The notes beneath the pieces are model-generated. The model saw only the letters and a program-made list of their open reading frames with translations, made no database searches and was not told the DNA's origin. A stretch of DNA of 64,000 nucleotides from the NCBI GenBank assembly GCA_029721435.1, contig CM056592.1:36033611-36097610 (forward strand), read 5' to 3'. The position numbers and the translations under genes were made by a program. Positions 1 to 10,972 of the stretch are shown one piece after another; position 1 is the stretch's first letter, and each line of letters begins with the position of its first letter. Source of the DNA: Gymnothorax reevesii. Lineage: Eukaryota; Chordata; Actinopteri; Anguilliformes; Muraenidae.

Positions 1-294
1 CGCCAGTCTTTTCACTTCACTCATCTTGTTGGACTGTTGGAGCATTTATGCACCTTCTCAGCAATTACCTCCACTAATTCACTTTTGCTCATTAATGTAA
101 GAAATATTTCTCAAGTATTATGCACAACATATTTCCCTGTATATAGATATTTATGCCTTTTGCCAGTTCATAGGAAGAAATTAAAGATGGAATCAATTAA
201 ACTTAGGTTTAGAATGACTAAACACAGATAAGATACACTTTATTGAACCCCGTAGGGTAATTTATGATTTAATATCCTTTGGCCAAGTGTGCGC
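1..294. other. Non-coding DNA, probably intron
   Basis: I see no exon with splice sites and no repeat structure here. It lies upstream of a plus-strand exon at 983, so it is probably intron of that gene. The short open frame at 37-231 has no coding-like composition and no family resemblance. Confidence 0.4.
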
Positions 295-940
295 AAAGGT
301 ACAGTGCTGACTTTGTGTGTGTATATTGGGTGTTGTATAAATGAAATGTGTATATGCGCTGATTTAAAAGAGTTTATGCTGGTTTTGTGCGGATGAATTT
401 TGTAGAGAGGTGCCTTAGTGTTGGATGTGAGTAAATGTACTGTAGTGTGTATGGGTTCTGAATTAATATTAGCATTTTGAATGTGTGTGAGTGTTGTGTA
501 TAATTGCTGATTATATCTGTGTGTTGGCTGTATGTATTTAGCATGTGTCTGTAAGGTGTGTGTACATTTAGTGCATAGGCACTGATTTAATGTATATATG
601 TTGGGTGTTTGTAAATGTGTCTAGCTACTACTTTGCCATGTGTAAGTTGGGTGTTTGAAAATTGAAATGGAGTGAGTAGGAGCTGATTTAGTGTGTGCAT
701 GTTAGGAGAGTAAATTTTGTGTGTGTAGGTGCTAATTTACTGTGTGTATGCAGAGGGTTTGTAAATGTTGTGTTTATATGCGCTGATACGGAGTGCGTAT
801 CTTTGCTGTGGATGTATGTATTTAGTGTAGGTGCTGATTTAGTTGATGTAGTTTCTATAGGTGCTGATATACTGTGTGTAGTTTTGTCTGTGTAAAGAAG
901 TAGTGCGTATTTGTGCTTATTTTGTGTCTGTATATTTTAG
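295..940. repeat. Degenerate TG-rich minisatellite
   Basis: The stretch is made of loosely repeated units with phrases such as GGTGCTGATTTAGTGTG, TTGGGTGTTTGTAAATGTG and TGTGTGTATG recurring about every 60-70 bases. Units are too diverged for a fixed period. It ends about 40 bases before the splice acceptor at 982, so it sits in the intron just upstream of the exon. The open frames crossing it are artefacts of the TG-rich composition. Confidence 0.7.
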
Positions 941-982
941 TGTGTGACCTGCGCTCAATTGCGTCCTGTTTCGTCCCTGCAG

Positions 983-1453
983 TTGTGTAAGTTCACAGCC
1001 CCAGTGCCACACCTGGCAGTGTACGCTGGAATCTGCGAGACGCAGCCGGGCAGAGACCTCCTGTCTCCCTCGCCGGGGTTCATCACCCTGCCCAATAGCG
1101 CTGCCTGCCCCTCCCCCATCAGCATGGCCATCGACAGCACGCCCGCCTCCGAGAGGAAGTTCGAGAGCCAGGGGGGCGCCGCCTCCGCCCCCTTCCCCTC
1201 CATCACCGAGAGCGCCGAGGTGTCGGTGGAGTCCAACTCCAGCGCGGGCACCAGGGCCGCCGAGGAGGCGCGTCTGCCCACCTCCAGGTCCCGCATGGCG
1301 CTGTCGCTCTCCCGCTTCCTTCGAAGGGGCTGCGGAAGCGCGTCCGTGTTCGCCAGCCTCTCGCCCAAGTGCACTAGCGCCGTGGGCAGCCGCGTGCAGC
1401 CCCTGGGTCACGACCCCCACTCTCAGCCCCAGTCCAAGAGGATTGCCAAGTGA
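983..1453 (+). CDS. Terminal coding exon of a multi-exon gene (partial)
   Basis: A pyrimidine-rich tract and CAG at 980-982 form a credible acceptor. From 983 the frame stays open for 156 codons to TGA at 1451-1453. This block is markedly GC-rich and CpG-rich compared with the AT-rich surroundings, as expected for real coding sequence. The predicted peptide begins LCKFTAPVPHLAVYAG and is rich in Ser, Pro and Ala, with a basic patch (SRFLRRG) and a Lys/Arg-rich end (SKRIAK). It has no membrane segment and looks like a disordered intracellular tail. AATAAA signals follow at 1535, 1652 and 1672. A GTGAGC donor overlaps the stop (after 1449), so the exon could instead be spliced onward. I do not recognise the protein with certainty. 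The rest of the gene lies to the left of the window. Confidence 0.6.
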   Translation: MCKFTAPVPHLAVYAGICETQPGRDLLSPSPGFITLPNSAACPSPISMAIDSTPASERKFESQGGAASAPFPSITESAEVSVESNSSAGTRAAEEARLPTSRSRMALSLSRFLRRGCGSASVFASLSPKCTSAVGSRVQPLGHDPHSQPQSKRIAK

Positions 1454-1690
1454 GCCCCCCGCACCATGTGACAAAGGCCTCGTGGGGAGGGCCCAGTGCT
1501 GCGAAAAAGCATTTGAAGACTGTTTCCAAAACACAATAAATGGCAAAATGGCAAAAATTGAGATAATGCCATAGAGCGATAGCCCTGTGCTTCTTACACA
1601 TGGTGGAAAATCCATTTTTAGAAAATTATACAATAAGGTGAACTTTTTCCCAATAAAACTTTGTATTTTTCAATAAAATGCAATCGGCGC
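1454..1690 (+). other. Possible 3' UTR of the short isoform
   Basis: Follows the TGA at 1451-1453. It holds three AATAAA hexamers, at 1535-1540, 1652-1657 and 1672-1677. This supports cleavage and polyadenylation near 1560-1700 if the exon is terminal. It could equally be the start of an intron if the GTGAGC donor is used. Confidence 0.4.
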
Positions 1691-2289
1691 CAACATAGAA
1701 AAAGCTGATTTACTCAAAGTGAGTCAAATGGATGTATTGCGTTTTGGAAACAAACTCTTTATTTGCCTCTGTCTCGATCTCAATAGTTTCTGTTGATTGT
1801 GGTGCGGCAAATCGGCCAGCAAGGGATGACAAACAAAATTTTAAAACTTGAACAGATTTAATTAACCAATGACTGACAACTAACCTACAATTTATACTAC
1901 TGAACAAGATTGACATATACAAGAAAAAAAATATTTACTGTCCCTTTGGTGGGGTTGCTTGGTGATGTCCCGGGACAGTGAAATGCTCCAACACAGGCAA
2001 AAATCCATAATAAGCTTCACAGGTCTTGAAAAGAGTGACAGGTCTGGTCAAATGTATCCTTCTCCTTGCAATTTCTCCTACTACTTTACTCTCTCAATTT
2101 TTCTCCTTATATACTCTTATATACCCCCTCCCACCTTCCAGACTTTTTTCAATTCTCTGGGACTTCCCCTCTCAGACATGTCCAGGACATGGCCAATCCT
2201 AGATCCAGACTGGGCTTAACAAAAAAAAAAGTCAACACTGCCATCTAGTGGCATTTTTTCACATTACAATTGTCATATTGAAATATTTC
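1691..2289. other. Non-coding, no clear features
   Basis: AT-rich intron-like DNA between the two exons. I see no exon signals and no convincing terminal repeats. A short A-run occurs at 2221-2230. Open frames at 1959-2248 have no supporting features. Confidence 0.4.
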
Positions 2290-3650
2290 AGATCTTATAA
2301 CAAATATAATTTTTGACGAGGACAGCTTGATTAAACACAAAATACAGCTTTGAAATGTTGATTTCATTTATTGAAAGCAAAGTTATTCAAAACCTTAATC
2401 ACCAATGCAAAAAAATAATTGCCCTCGTAAACTGGTTGTGCCACCCTGGGTGGGAACAGCTGCACTCAAACCTTTGCAATAACTGAGTTGCTTCCATCGC
2501 TGTGGAGGAATTTTGCCTGCTCTTCTTGGCAGAATTGTTCTAATTCAGCCACATTAGAGGGTCTTTCGTGTGGGTACTGCCTGTTTAAGGTGGAGCTAAA
2601 GCATCTCAATCAAATTCTGGTCAGGACTTTGACTAGGCCACTCAAAAACCTTAATTCTGTTTCAGTTGAGTCATTCAGAAGTGGACTTACTAATGTGCTG
2701 TGGATCAATGTCCTGCTCTATTTGGGTCATTAGGTCAAAAACTCATGGCCTTACATTCTCCTTCAAGATTTTCTGGTAAAGAGCAAAATTTATGGTTCCT
2801 TCAGTTATGACAATTTGCACAGGGACCTGTCCTCCAAAAGGTTAAACTTTTGGCTCATTGGTCCACAGAATATTATCCCAAAAGTCTGGAGTGTCATCAA
2901 GATGTTTTTTTGGCAAATGTTAGATGAGCCTTACTGTTTTTTGCTTTGGTCATCGGTGGTTTTCACCTTGCCGTTCTCCCATGGATGCCATTTTTGCTCA
3001 GTTTCCTACTGATTAAGGAATTGTGAGAGCTGACCTTAAATGAAGCAAGTGAGGCCCGCAGTTTTTTAGTTGCTCGTCAAGGTTCTTTTGTTACCAATTG
3101 GATGAATTATTGATGCTGTCTCAGAGGAATTTTGGTAGACTTGCCACTCCTGGGAAGGCTTACCACTGACCCATGTTTTCTCAATTTGAAGATAAATGTG
3201 GAGTCTTAGAAAAAGGTTTGTAACCCTTTCCAGACTGGCAGATATCAATTACTTTATTTCTCATCTTTTCTTGAATTTGTTTTGATTGCAGCATCATGTG
3301 CTTCTTTTTGGCTACTTTCCATGCCAGACATGTTTGTTTAGATTTAGTCCTCATATCTGGTTGTGGCTAGTGAAATTGAACTTGGTTAAATTTGTTAGTT
3401 GGTTTATTTAGAAACTTAACTGATTTCTCAACTTAGTGAGCAATTGATTTTTCACAAAAGGCCAGAAAGAGTTAATAGCGATTCTCCTTCAATAAATGAA
3501 ATCAATATATACACTGCATTCTGTGATTATTCATTTTAATTTAGTCTAATAGTGAAATTAGTTTGATGATCTAAATCATTTAAGTTTCAGAAATATGCCA
3601 AACTTGAAGAAATGAAGACAGGGCAAATACTTTTTCACAGCGCTGTAATT
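2290..3650 (-). mobile_element. Decayed Tc1/mariner-like transposon
   Basis: This is a minus-strand relic of a Tc1-type DNA transposon. On the plus strand it carries complementary pieces of the familiar fish Tc1 layout: the segment around 2610-2645 (GTCAGGACTTTGACTAGGCC), the DDE-region segment near 2862-2910 (GGTCCACAGAATATTATCCC), and the N-terminal paired-like helix-turn-helix region near 3140-3260. The right end keeps a terminal-repeat-like GCAAATACTTTTTCACAGCG near 3624-3645; the matching left end is degraded. Many stops and frameshifts mean there is no intact transposase. It lies in the intron between the exons at 983 and 3903. Confidence 0.8.
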
Positions 3651-3902
3651 TTGTTGCACATTCAGTTCAAGGATCACTATGCCCCTTTGAGGTTGAGTTA
3701 CTACGCTGTATACAGGATTTCATGAAGTGTCAGACTCTCTGACATTGCATGCCATACATCCCACTTTTGCAGGTTTCTCAGTGACAATTATGGAATTGAA
3801 TTATTTAGACACAAAACATATCTGTTTTAGATGACAATAAAGGGCCTTAATTTGGGACATAATCACCCAATGGCTTTCTCTCTCTCCGCCAGTTTTTTTC
3901 AG
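3651..3902. other. Intron end with two possible acceptors
   Basis: A pyrimidine-rich tract (about 3873-3900) leads to CAG at 3900-3902. A second AG lies ten bases earlier, at 3891-3892. The downstream acceptor gives phase 0. The upstream one would fit phase 2, which matches the optional donor after 1449. Confidence 0.45.
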
Positions 3903-4049
3903 ATAAAAGTGGATATCCCTCCTGAGTGTCGGATCTACCCCATTGACTCTGAGGATGAGGAGGAGGAGTGTTCGAACGTAGCCTCAGGTGCCGTGAAAGA
4001 GATTATCTGTCCTTGGGAGACGGTCACCAAACAGGGCCAGACAGGATGA
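3903..4049 (+). CDS. Last coding exon, acidic tail with CPWE motif (partial gene)
   Basis: The exon is open from the acceptor at 3902 to TGA at 4047-4049, giving 48 residues in phase 0. It begins IKVDIPPECRIYPIDSEDEE, has a run of seven or more acidic residues, then KEIICPWETV, and ends QGQTG. Codon use and the abrupt acceptor support a real exon. The CPWE tetrapeptide recurs in the cytoplasmic tails of the orphan class C receptors GPR158 and GPR179, where it binds RGS/Gbeta5-type partners, so one such receptor tail is a possibility, but four residues are weak evidence. A long 3' UTR with several poly(A) signals follows. It may be joined to the exon at 983-1449 (through the acceptor at 3892) or be an alternative last exon to it. 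Confidence 0.55.
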   Translation: MKVDIPPECRIYPIDSEDEEEECSNVASGAVKEIICPWETVTKQGQTG

Positions 4050-4835
4050 TCCCCACAATTGGCACTAGGGGGCACTAAAGAAAAAAAGTTACATTTTAGC
4101 TGCGCTTTTGGTGATTAACCTGAAATATCTCTATTTCAACCCAGACAAACTGTATTTTGGCTGCATTCAGATTATGGTTGTTCCAGTAAATAGACAATAA
4201 AATTATTTCATTATATTTTCTACTAGTCTGATAGTATTGCCTTATCTGTGCCTGTTTTCTCTTTTATAAATAAAACAAATCATAACTGCTGAAGTATTTT
4301 CCGGATGAAATTTTTCAGTCTCAATTGCCATTAGTTGCCTGTTACTGGGAGTTAAAATGCTCCATTTATGTTGTCAAAGTGTGACTTAATACACTCAATA
4401 GACGTGTACAATGTTTTTCTGCTAGCTAAAGTGGTATTATAAATCTATATTTTGTATATGGTTTGTTTACTGTTTTTATATGGCTGTCTTAGAAACCTGC
4501 CCAAATGATTTCAAGAGTAATGTGGCATTTTTAACTAAATGTATTTAATATATAACAACACAATCACAAGACAATAAATATAATTTCAGAATGTAAAACA
4601 TTCATGATGTTTACAGATTGGAGAATGTGAAAATATTGTTATTTAAGAAGTTATACATTCCTTATTGGACTTGTGAAAGTGCCTCAATAAACCATTGAAA
4701 TATTGTGTGTGTGATACATGTTCAGCCCATTGTACATAAGTAAGTATGGGTCAAGTTTCTCATTCTAGTATGTCTCCTGGATTGTAAAGCATTCATACAT
4801 CATGCTTCAATAAAGAACTTGTTGACCAGACTGAT
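4050..4835 (+). other. 3' UTR with several poly(A) signals
   Basis: AT-rich sequence after the stop at 4049. It contains AATAAA at 4196-4201, 4269-4274, 4573-4578, 4686-4691 and 4809-4814. The last is followed by a T/GT-rich stretch (about 4830-4880) suited to a downstream cleavage element, so transcription of this gene probably ends near 4835. No other gene follows closely. Confidence 0.55.
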
Positions 4836-6235
4836 GTCTTTTACTTGAGCAGTATCTTGTCTTCTGTGCTGATGTCCTGTCAAACTGTTTAATTTAGTGT
4901 AAATACTATCAATATTTCTTGAAAAATGTGTAGAAAGCATCAAAACGCGATTAAAAAGCTCTTTATGACTGGCTGATAGAGTCCAGGCTTAAAGTTTACG
5001 ATGTGATATTGTAGTTAGTGATGGGTATGGTAAGTTGGAATAAGTCTAATAAGAATACTTCTGAAATTATAATGTGCAGAATCTCAGCTACTGAGATTTT
5101 TCCACGGTTACCAGCTAATTTAAGTGACATGATATTAATAATTTGTGGTGTTTTTTGATATTAGGTGAAAATTTATCCTGACATTTTTGAGAAATTCGGT
5201 ATTTACTACATCCTCTTGTAACACTAACCATAACCTGCTACTGCCTGTCTGTACCTCTAGATGGCGAGCTTATATTTTGTTTAAGTTCAACAACTGTACT
5301 GGACAAGCCGGGGATTTTGACTCAGTCATAAAACTGACATTTTAAATTAAATATTAGGATTTTTTGGACCACTGATGGTTCATGCTCTGAAAGAAACTGG
5401 TTTATTTGAGTGGTTGATAAATGGTACAGCAGTTCATCAAAAAAAAACCAAAACAAAAAAACTACAGACCACTAGATTAAAAAAGGGGTTGGCTGTGAGA
5501 GTCCTAGGACTGTAGGTGATTAGTGGGGTATGTCACTCGTAATATAACAGAATGGTTTACTGGCTTTAGCTATAAGATGTCGACAAAACTACATAATCAT
5601 AAAATCCCTGAAACTTTCCTCTAGCAAATTGCCCATTTACTATGCTGGGAATTATTTGCATATGTAAAAACAAGAGTTACCTGGTGACGTTGGTGAAGTA
5701 CTCGTCAATAAGATTAATTCTCGACTTTATTGCCAGCAATTTTTGAATTTGCAAAAACCAGATCTGGTTGGAGGGTTCTCTGCACTCAGGTAGAAGTATA
5801 TTCAATAATTGTACGTTTATTTAAGATTTCTAAAAACGAATTTCTTTTGGGCATATTTTGATTAGTTTTGATAGTATTATTAGTTAGATCCTCCGTTTCC
5901 TTGAGTGAGAAGGAGAATGTGTTCTTATACAGGTGCTTGCCTCCAGCTAAGGTTGTGTAAAATGCCAGGAAACATGTAGGTCACGATGAAAGATGTCTCG
6001 TTGGAGGGGAGCATCAGGGAATGTAACCGTCTTCAATTCATCAAACTGATTTATCTCCCATTATTATTTTTAAATGGGAACATAGATCAAGCTCAGCTGG
6101 TTTCTGTGTGTATCTTTTTTACATTTAGGAGCACTCCTCATCGTGTGTGACGCCGGTATGGAATATCAAATAGACAGCATGCTTTTTTTGAAGTCCATTT
6201 TACACTGTAGAAGAGCGGGTGTTCACAGAGGGTCA
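4836..6235. other. Intergenic, no repeat or gene seen
   Basis: AT-rich, apparently unique sequence. An octamer-like motif ATTTGCATATG lies at 5653-5663. There is no open frame or splice structure worth calling and no terminal inverted repeats. Confidence 0.35.
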
Positions 6236-6332
6236 CAATGTGTTTGCAGAAATACAGCGTGTGTTTGCTGAGACTGCTGTGCGTTTGCGGTGATACAGCG
6301 TGTGTTTGCTGACGACCGCAGTGCGTTTGCCC
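6236..6332. repeat. Short minisatellite (GTGTGTTTGC units)
   Basis: At least five units of GTGTTTGC or GCGTTTGC alternate with AAATACAGC/GATACAGC or GAGACTGCTGT-like linkers, giving a compound period of about 40 bases. The overlapping minus-strand open frames (6138-6554) arise from this repetition. Confidence 0.7.
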
Positions 6333-6639
6333 GAGTCCAAGCAGGACGCTGAAAGCCCTGGAGCCTCGGAGGCAGTGAGAGCACACAAAGCTGCTCCTGG
6401 AGGGGGGTCGAGGTCTGCATCGCAGTTGATTCTGTGGTTTCTTGAAAAAATGAGGTGCGAGTGATGTATGCTTGTCAGGTGAATGACAAGGACATGTCCC
6501 AGCACAAGGTTCAGACAAGAATTGGACTGTCAGGTCCAATGAAAACTCTCCCATCCCCCCTGAAAACAGAACTCAAACCCTCGAGGCAGACGAAACAAAT
6601 CACTGCAATACTTAGATAATAGGACTTCAGTCTTCAGAG
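6333..6639. other. Non-coding, nothing clear
   Basis: Slightly GC-richer than its surroundings, with no splice-supported exon. Confidence 0.3.
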
Positions 6640-6722
6640 AGAATGAGAGAGACAAGAGAGCAAGAGAGAGTGAGAGAGAGAGGGAGGGAGAGACAGAGAG
6701 AGAATGAGAGTGCGAGAGAGAT
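6640..6722. repeat. (GA)n-rich simple repeat
   Basis: Imperfect GAGA/GAGAGG purine run. Confidence 0.9.
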
Positions 6723-8324
6723 TTGCTAATTTCCATATCCTGGAGTGGCATTGAAGCCAGAATGACAGAGGTCATCTGTGATTGGAGCTTTCTGCCTGAG
6801 CGACGAGCATTACATACAGAGGTCCAGTATTGATTGGAGAAAAAGCCCACAAGTTCCCTGTTCCTCAAGCAGTACATCACTGGGCTCTGGCCCCGCCCCT
6901 CTGCCGCCCGTCCACTCTCGACGCGGTAAATCAGGGTCGATGACAGTCCCGCAGCTGGCCCTCGCCGCGGCAATAATCACTGCAGTCTAAAGGCACTGAC
7001 CTAATGGGAGAACCTTCGCTGATGAGCAAGGACAGAGTGGACGTTAACACATTAACTTCGCCGACAGGTCCACAAATCCGCGTAGCTACATTCTCAAATG
7101 GGGCTCTTCTACTCTCTGCTAATTTCCAACCCACATCTCAGCCACTACACTGGGGTTCGGAGAGTGGCTTTATGAAGAAGTTTTGCAGGGCAGAGAATTA
7201 TATTTTTACAGTAAAGAATGTGAAGAATTTGAATATTAATCAATTGGAATTCATTAATGAACGGCGACTCAATTTTTTTTTTCAAGAGAAGAGTGACTGT
7301 AGTGGAGATTCATGTTTTTTTGCAATAGCATTGAGTTGCTGATCAGTGATGCTCAGCACTGCCATTCCAATACATTTTTCATAAATTTGTTCCAATATTT
7401 AATACTTTGGCAGGGAGGCCTGGGGGTTTAGAAACATAAGCTAACTCACTGTGATGTGACATTTGAGTAGTTGAAGGTAGTCAAATTGGTATAACATTTC
7501 TTTGCAATTTGACAGTGTTCCTGTCTGGGCTTGGTCCAGTCATATCCACGTAAGACAGATTATAAAACACTTACATTTAGAGTTAGCCTTTTTGGTCTCA
7601 ATTTCAGGTCATTCCTTCCGTCAATCACAGGCATACTCAGCTCTAAAGGTGGTTGACAAAAATTTACTTGAAGCCAAAACACAGTAGCCACTCGATGGAA
7701 GTTTTCAACTGATTATGCCAAGTTCCATGATTAATATCAACTCAAGTGAAAAACAGATCAAGGCCTTGATAGGTGCAGTTTGCTCGCAGGATCTAGAACA
7801 TTCTCTGTCACGTCATCGGACTATTGACGAAACAATCCTGGCAATAATTAAAATCTGATGAGACACGGTCACTATTAAGCACACTTTTGCGAGTAAATTC
7901 TCAATACTGCTGTTCCTGTAATCCCTTGATAATCTTTAAGCTGATTTATTTGATTTTTAACAGACATTCCCACGGGCCATGCATCATAAATCCCCACGAA
8001 TGGTAAGACCTTTTTCGCCTGCATTAGGTACTGTATCGATTGGCGTAATATGTTCCAATTGCAATGGCACCTTCGCATTAGTGGCTTGAAGAGAGCCATG
8101 TACCTTGACACAAAATAAATGGGACGGCGGGCTCCTGGCAGTAGGGTGAGGGGAAGATTAAATGTGAAGCGCCTGCCTGCGGAACGGATGGGTTGCAAGA
8201 ACACAAACCCCACAGGTGCGTCTGGGAGTCCGGATGCGAGATTCATTTGATGACTGTTCGGCCATCTGGCTCTTAAAGTGTTGTTCAGGAGGGCAGTCTT
8301 CACTTGAGATGCACTTAATTAATG
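6723..8324. other. Unique-looking non-coding DNA
   Basis: No repeats recognised. The part around 7860-8200 has mixed composition with homeobox-type cores and no decay signature, so it might hold a conserved non-coding element. That is a guess from appearance. Open frames at 6778-6990 and 7004-7342 lack any recognisable domain. Confidence 0.3.
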
Positions 8325-8392
8325 AATGAGAGAGTGAGAGACAGAAATAAAGAGAGAGCAAGTGAGAAAGAGAGAGAGAGAGAGATAGAAAA
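8325..8392. repeat. (GA)n-rich simple repeat
   Basis: Imperfect GAGAGA run interrupted by AAATAAAGAG, just left of a nested MITE. Confidence 0.85.
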
Positions 8393-8462
8393 TAAAGAAC
8401 ATGTATGTGAGGCTGCACTCAGGGTCCTCATTCAGGCTCAGTTTTGACAAATATCTCTATTT

Positions 8463-8886
8463 CCAGAGGTGGAAAATCCAGGGTTCGGAGAGTAAAATTC
8501 CTGCCATGTTTTTCTTCCATCTATGAATTTATCCTGCTGATTTTGCTGATTAGTTCCACCTCCTGGTCGAGGGACTGAATCATGAGTTTCCAAAGGGCCC
8601 AACTGCAATGAATGAGACGTCTGTACTAACTTTCTTGTAATTTCAGCCAAAAGTATCCCAATGACACTCTCTTGTGAAGAAACAAACTAAAAATATATGG
8701 ATCATGACATATGGGCAAAAAAAAAAAAAAATCAATTTTTCCCTTTCTTGTAAAAGAGTGTTCCTTGGAGTTGGGCCCTTTGGAAACTCAAGGATTCAGT
8801 TGTGCGAAATGATAAATCCTGGAGACTAAAACAAAACACTGGGGAGGATTTGTACTTTCTGAATCTGGATTTTCCAGCTCTGTCCA
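8463..8886. mobile_element. Nested MITEs (outer family)
   Basis: The outer inverted repeat pairs GAGGTGGAAAATCCAGG near 8467-8483 with CTGGATTTTCCAGCTCTG near 8865-8882, followed inward by paired AGTAAAA/TTTTACT-like sequence. A second, inner inverted repeat lies at about 8575-8804. A fragment of the same outer end recurs at 55808-55860. No coding capacity, so this is a non-autonomous element. Confidence 0.65.
8575..8804. mobile_element. Inner MITE with GGGCCCAACT ends
   Basis: The ends read CTGAATCATGAGTTTCC and GGAAACTCAAGGATTCAG, each next to AAAGGGCCCAACT or AGTTGGGCCCTTT. The same ends define the larger element at 20782-21436, so this is a second, shorter family member, here inserted inside another MITE. 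Confidence 0.7.
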
Positions 8887-9887
8887 TTTCATTGTATATC
8901 GCTGCACTTTGTCCAATGGACTCAGGTGGAGGAAAACTGCTCCATTAGTGCGCTACATTTAAAACCATTGTAGATTTAAATTAAATTAGTACACTATTAG
9001 TGCAAAAGTGTCAGCTACATCGCGCATTACATACACAGCACTGAAAAATACTCCACATTGAACTATAAATGCATCACTACGATTAACAGTAAATGTTGCG
9101 AAAAATCAGAAATTGATTTCGCATTAATTTAGGAATCATTAACACGCTTCAAAACCACCACTTTGTGAATTAAGTGTAAACACACCTTGTTGCGGCAGGG
9201 ATTTGCTTACTTTGGAAGAGATTAGGCTGATTATTTCAGCAATTTGTCAGGGTGCTGCTGATAATGCAACTTATGGCCGCTTTATGAAAAATCAGCCAGT
9301 GATCGTACGCTAAAAGACGTATCATAAATGATTTCGAAAGACCAGCGTTACGCTAAAAAAAATGTTAAAAATCACAAACAAATATATCATGGTACACTGA
9401 ATTCTATGTCAGATGGGCTAGTTTAGCATGTCTCGTTGAGCCTGTGGGAGACGATGTACAATTGATGAATGTGGTGTAATCGCTGCCTCGATATACTGAT
9501 ACAGCTGGGAAGAGGTATTCAAGGTTCACCATTTTCATATTTAGCGCTGGTCTGGGAGAACATATGGAGAACAATGACAGCAGCAGGCTAGCCTGGCTTG
9601 TCAGAGCAGCGCAAGGCGAATTCTGAAAGGGGGGGGGCTCGTCTCATTGGTCCCCTTCCCCTCTCCTGCTGAGAGGTCACTGCTCCTGTGCTTTATATCG
9701 CGCCCCCATCTTGATCTGAGCCCTGGCACGTGATGGGTCAACTAACAGCCGATGAGCAGAGGCGAGGGCACCCAGGGCACCTCCTCCACTCCAGCAGGCA
9801 GGAAATAATTCTGCTCTGCGCTGACGCAGCTGTAATCGCATCTCATCCCCTCTTGCAAGTTTTTAATCTTCTCTGGGTTCTACATTG
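8887..9887. other. Non-coding; GC-richer patch near 9640-9870
   Basis: Mostly AT-rich and featureless, with a G-run at 9629-9637. The block 9640-9870 is GC-richer with several CpG and a CACGTG E-box at 9728-9733. It could be a regulatory or conserved block, but no transcript feature supports a promoter. Confidence 0.3.
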
Positions 9888-9990
9888 CAACCGCACGCAC
9901 ACCCACACACACAGACCTACACACACATACACACACACATATGCCAGTGCACACACATGCATTTACGTCCGCACATGCGCATATGTATGT
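9888..9990. repeat. (CA)n microsatellite
   Basis: Interrupted CACACA tract with ACATGCGCATATG-type variants at its end. Open frames across it are compositional. Confidence 0.9.
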
Positions 9991-10826
9991 ACATGAAACT
10001 GCAGAACTCGGATGTGAAGATTATTGATCAAGATCATCACAAAGGACCAACACTTCACAGGTTCCTCCGACTAATTCCCTAACTAGGGAATTTTAAAATA
10101 CGAAGATAAATACAAGATTTAAAATACAAAACTTTGATTGATTATATAGTTTTCCACCTGCTCCAGAAAAATATTAAATAGAGGATCTTCCACGAGTGCG
10201 CATGTCATATGAATGTTATGAAATAAGTTGAGTAAATTTTGTATTTGTTACAAGCTTTAGCGGGCAACAAACCCAAAATTTAATCAAAGAGTTTCATAAC
10301 TTTCACACAGCCAAGAGTATAAGATTTTATTTTAGATCACATAACTGAATTGCGTAATTTTATAGAAAACAAACTTTATTTCTGTTAGCGCCATAATGGT
10401 AGCTAATATATATTATTTTAGCACTGAGGTAACGGCATCACTTTGATAGTCAGTCACAGAGTCACAGACATTCGCGGTTGAACTAGCCATGATTTTTTAA
10501 TTCACAGTCAACTATAGCTAGCTGACAAACTAATGTCACATAATGGTTAGGGAAAGGTACTCCTTGCATGCTGGCTAGCTAGCACAGTAACGATACCTTA
10601 GATATGAGAGTGGTACTTAGCTGTCTCGCAACAGCGCTAAGCCAAAGCAATTTAACCAACGTTACACTTGGTATGCATTTTGGCTGAATATTAAGAGTGT
10701 GACGTAACGCACAGCGATTTTTTTGTCCCCCGCGCTCTCAGCCGATGAATTTTTTGCGAAACTGATATTACCCGTGGGTAATATCAAAAATATGTCATGA
10801 GCTGGGCTATGGGATATGATAAAATA
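9991..10826. other. Non-coding, nothing clear
   Basis: AT-rich sequence with short GCTAGCTAGC repeats near 10500-10580 and no exon or mobile element that I can define. Confidence 0.3.
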
Positions 10827-10972
10827 TATACTCTTCCAAAAAAGAAACTATACAAATATTGAATTATTGATTACACTTTCTTTTCAATATGTTTTCCACA
10901 TTTGTCAAAACATTTCATGTATAATAAATTGATGCTAACAACAATGAATAGTTTCTTTTTTGGAAGAGTATA
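10827..10972. mobile_element. 146-bp TA-flanked MITE
   Basis: Inverted ends TATACTCTTCCAAAAAAGAA and TTCTTTTTTGGAAGAGTATA bracket an AT-rich core. TA at both borders suggests a Tc1/mariner-mobilised non-autonomous element. Confidence 0.8.

Noticed and set aside
917..1633. 238-codon minus-strand open frame
   Set aside because: It is the antisense shadow of the GC-rich exon at 983-1453 and shows low-complexity Gly/Ala/Arg composition.
6138..6973. Overlapping minus-strand frames of 65-147 codons
   Set aside because: They run through a minisatellite and a (GA)n tract; the peptides are repeat-derived.
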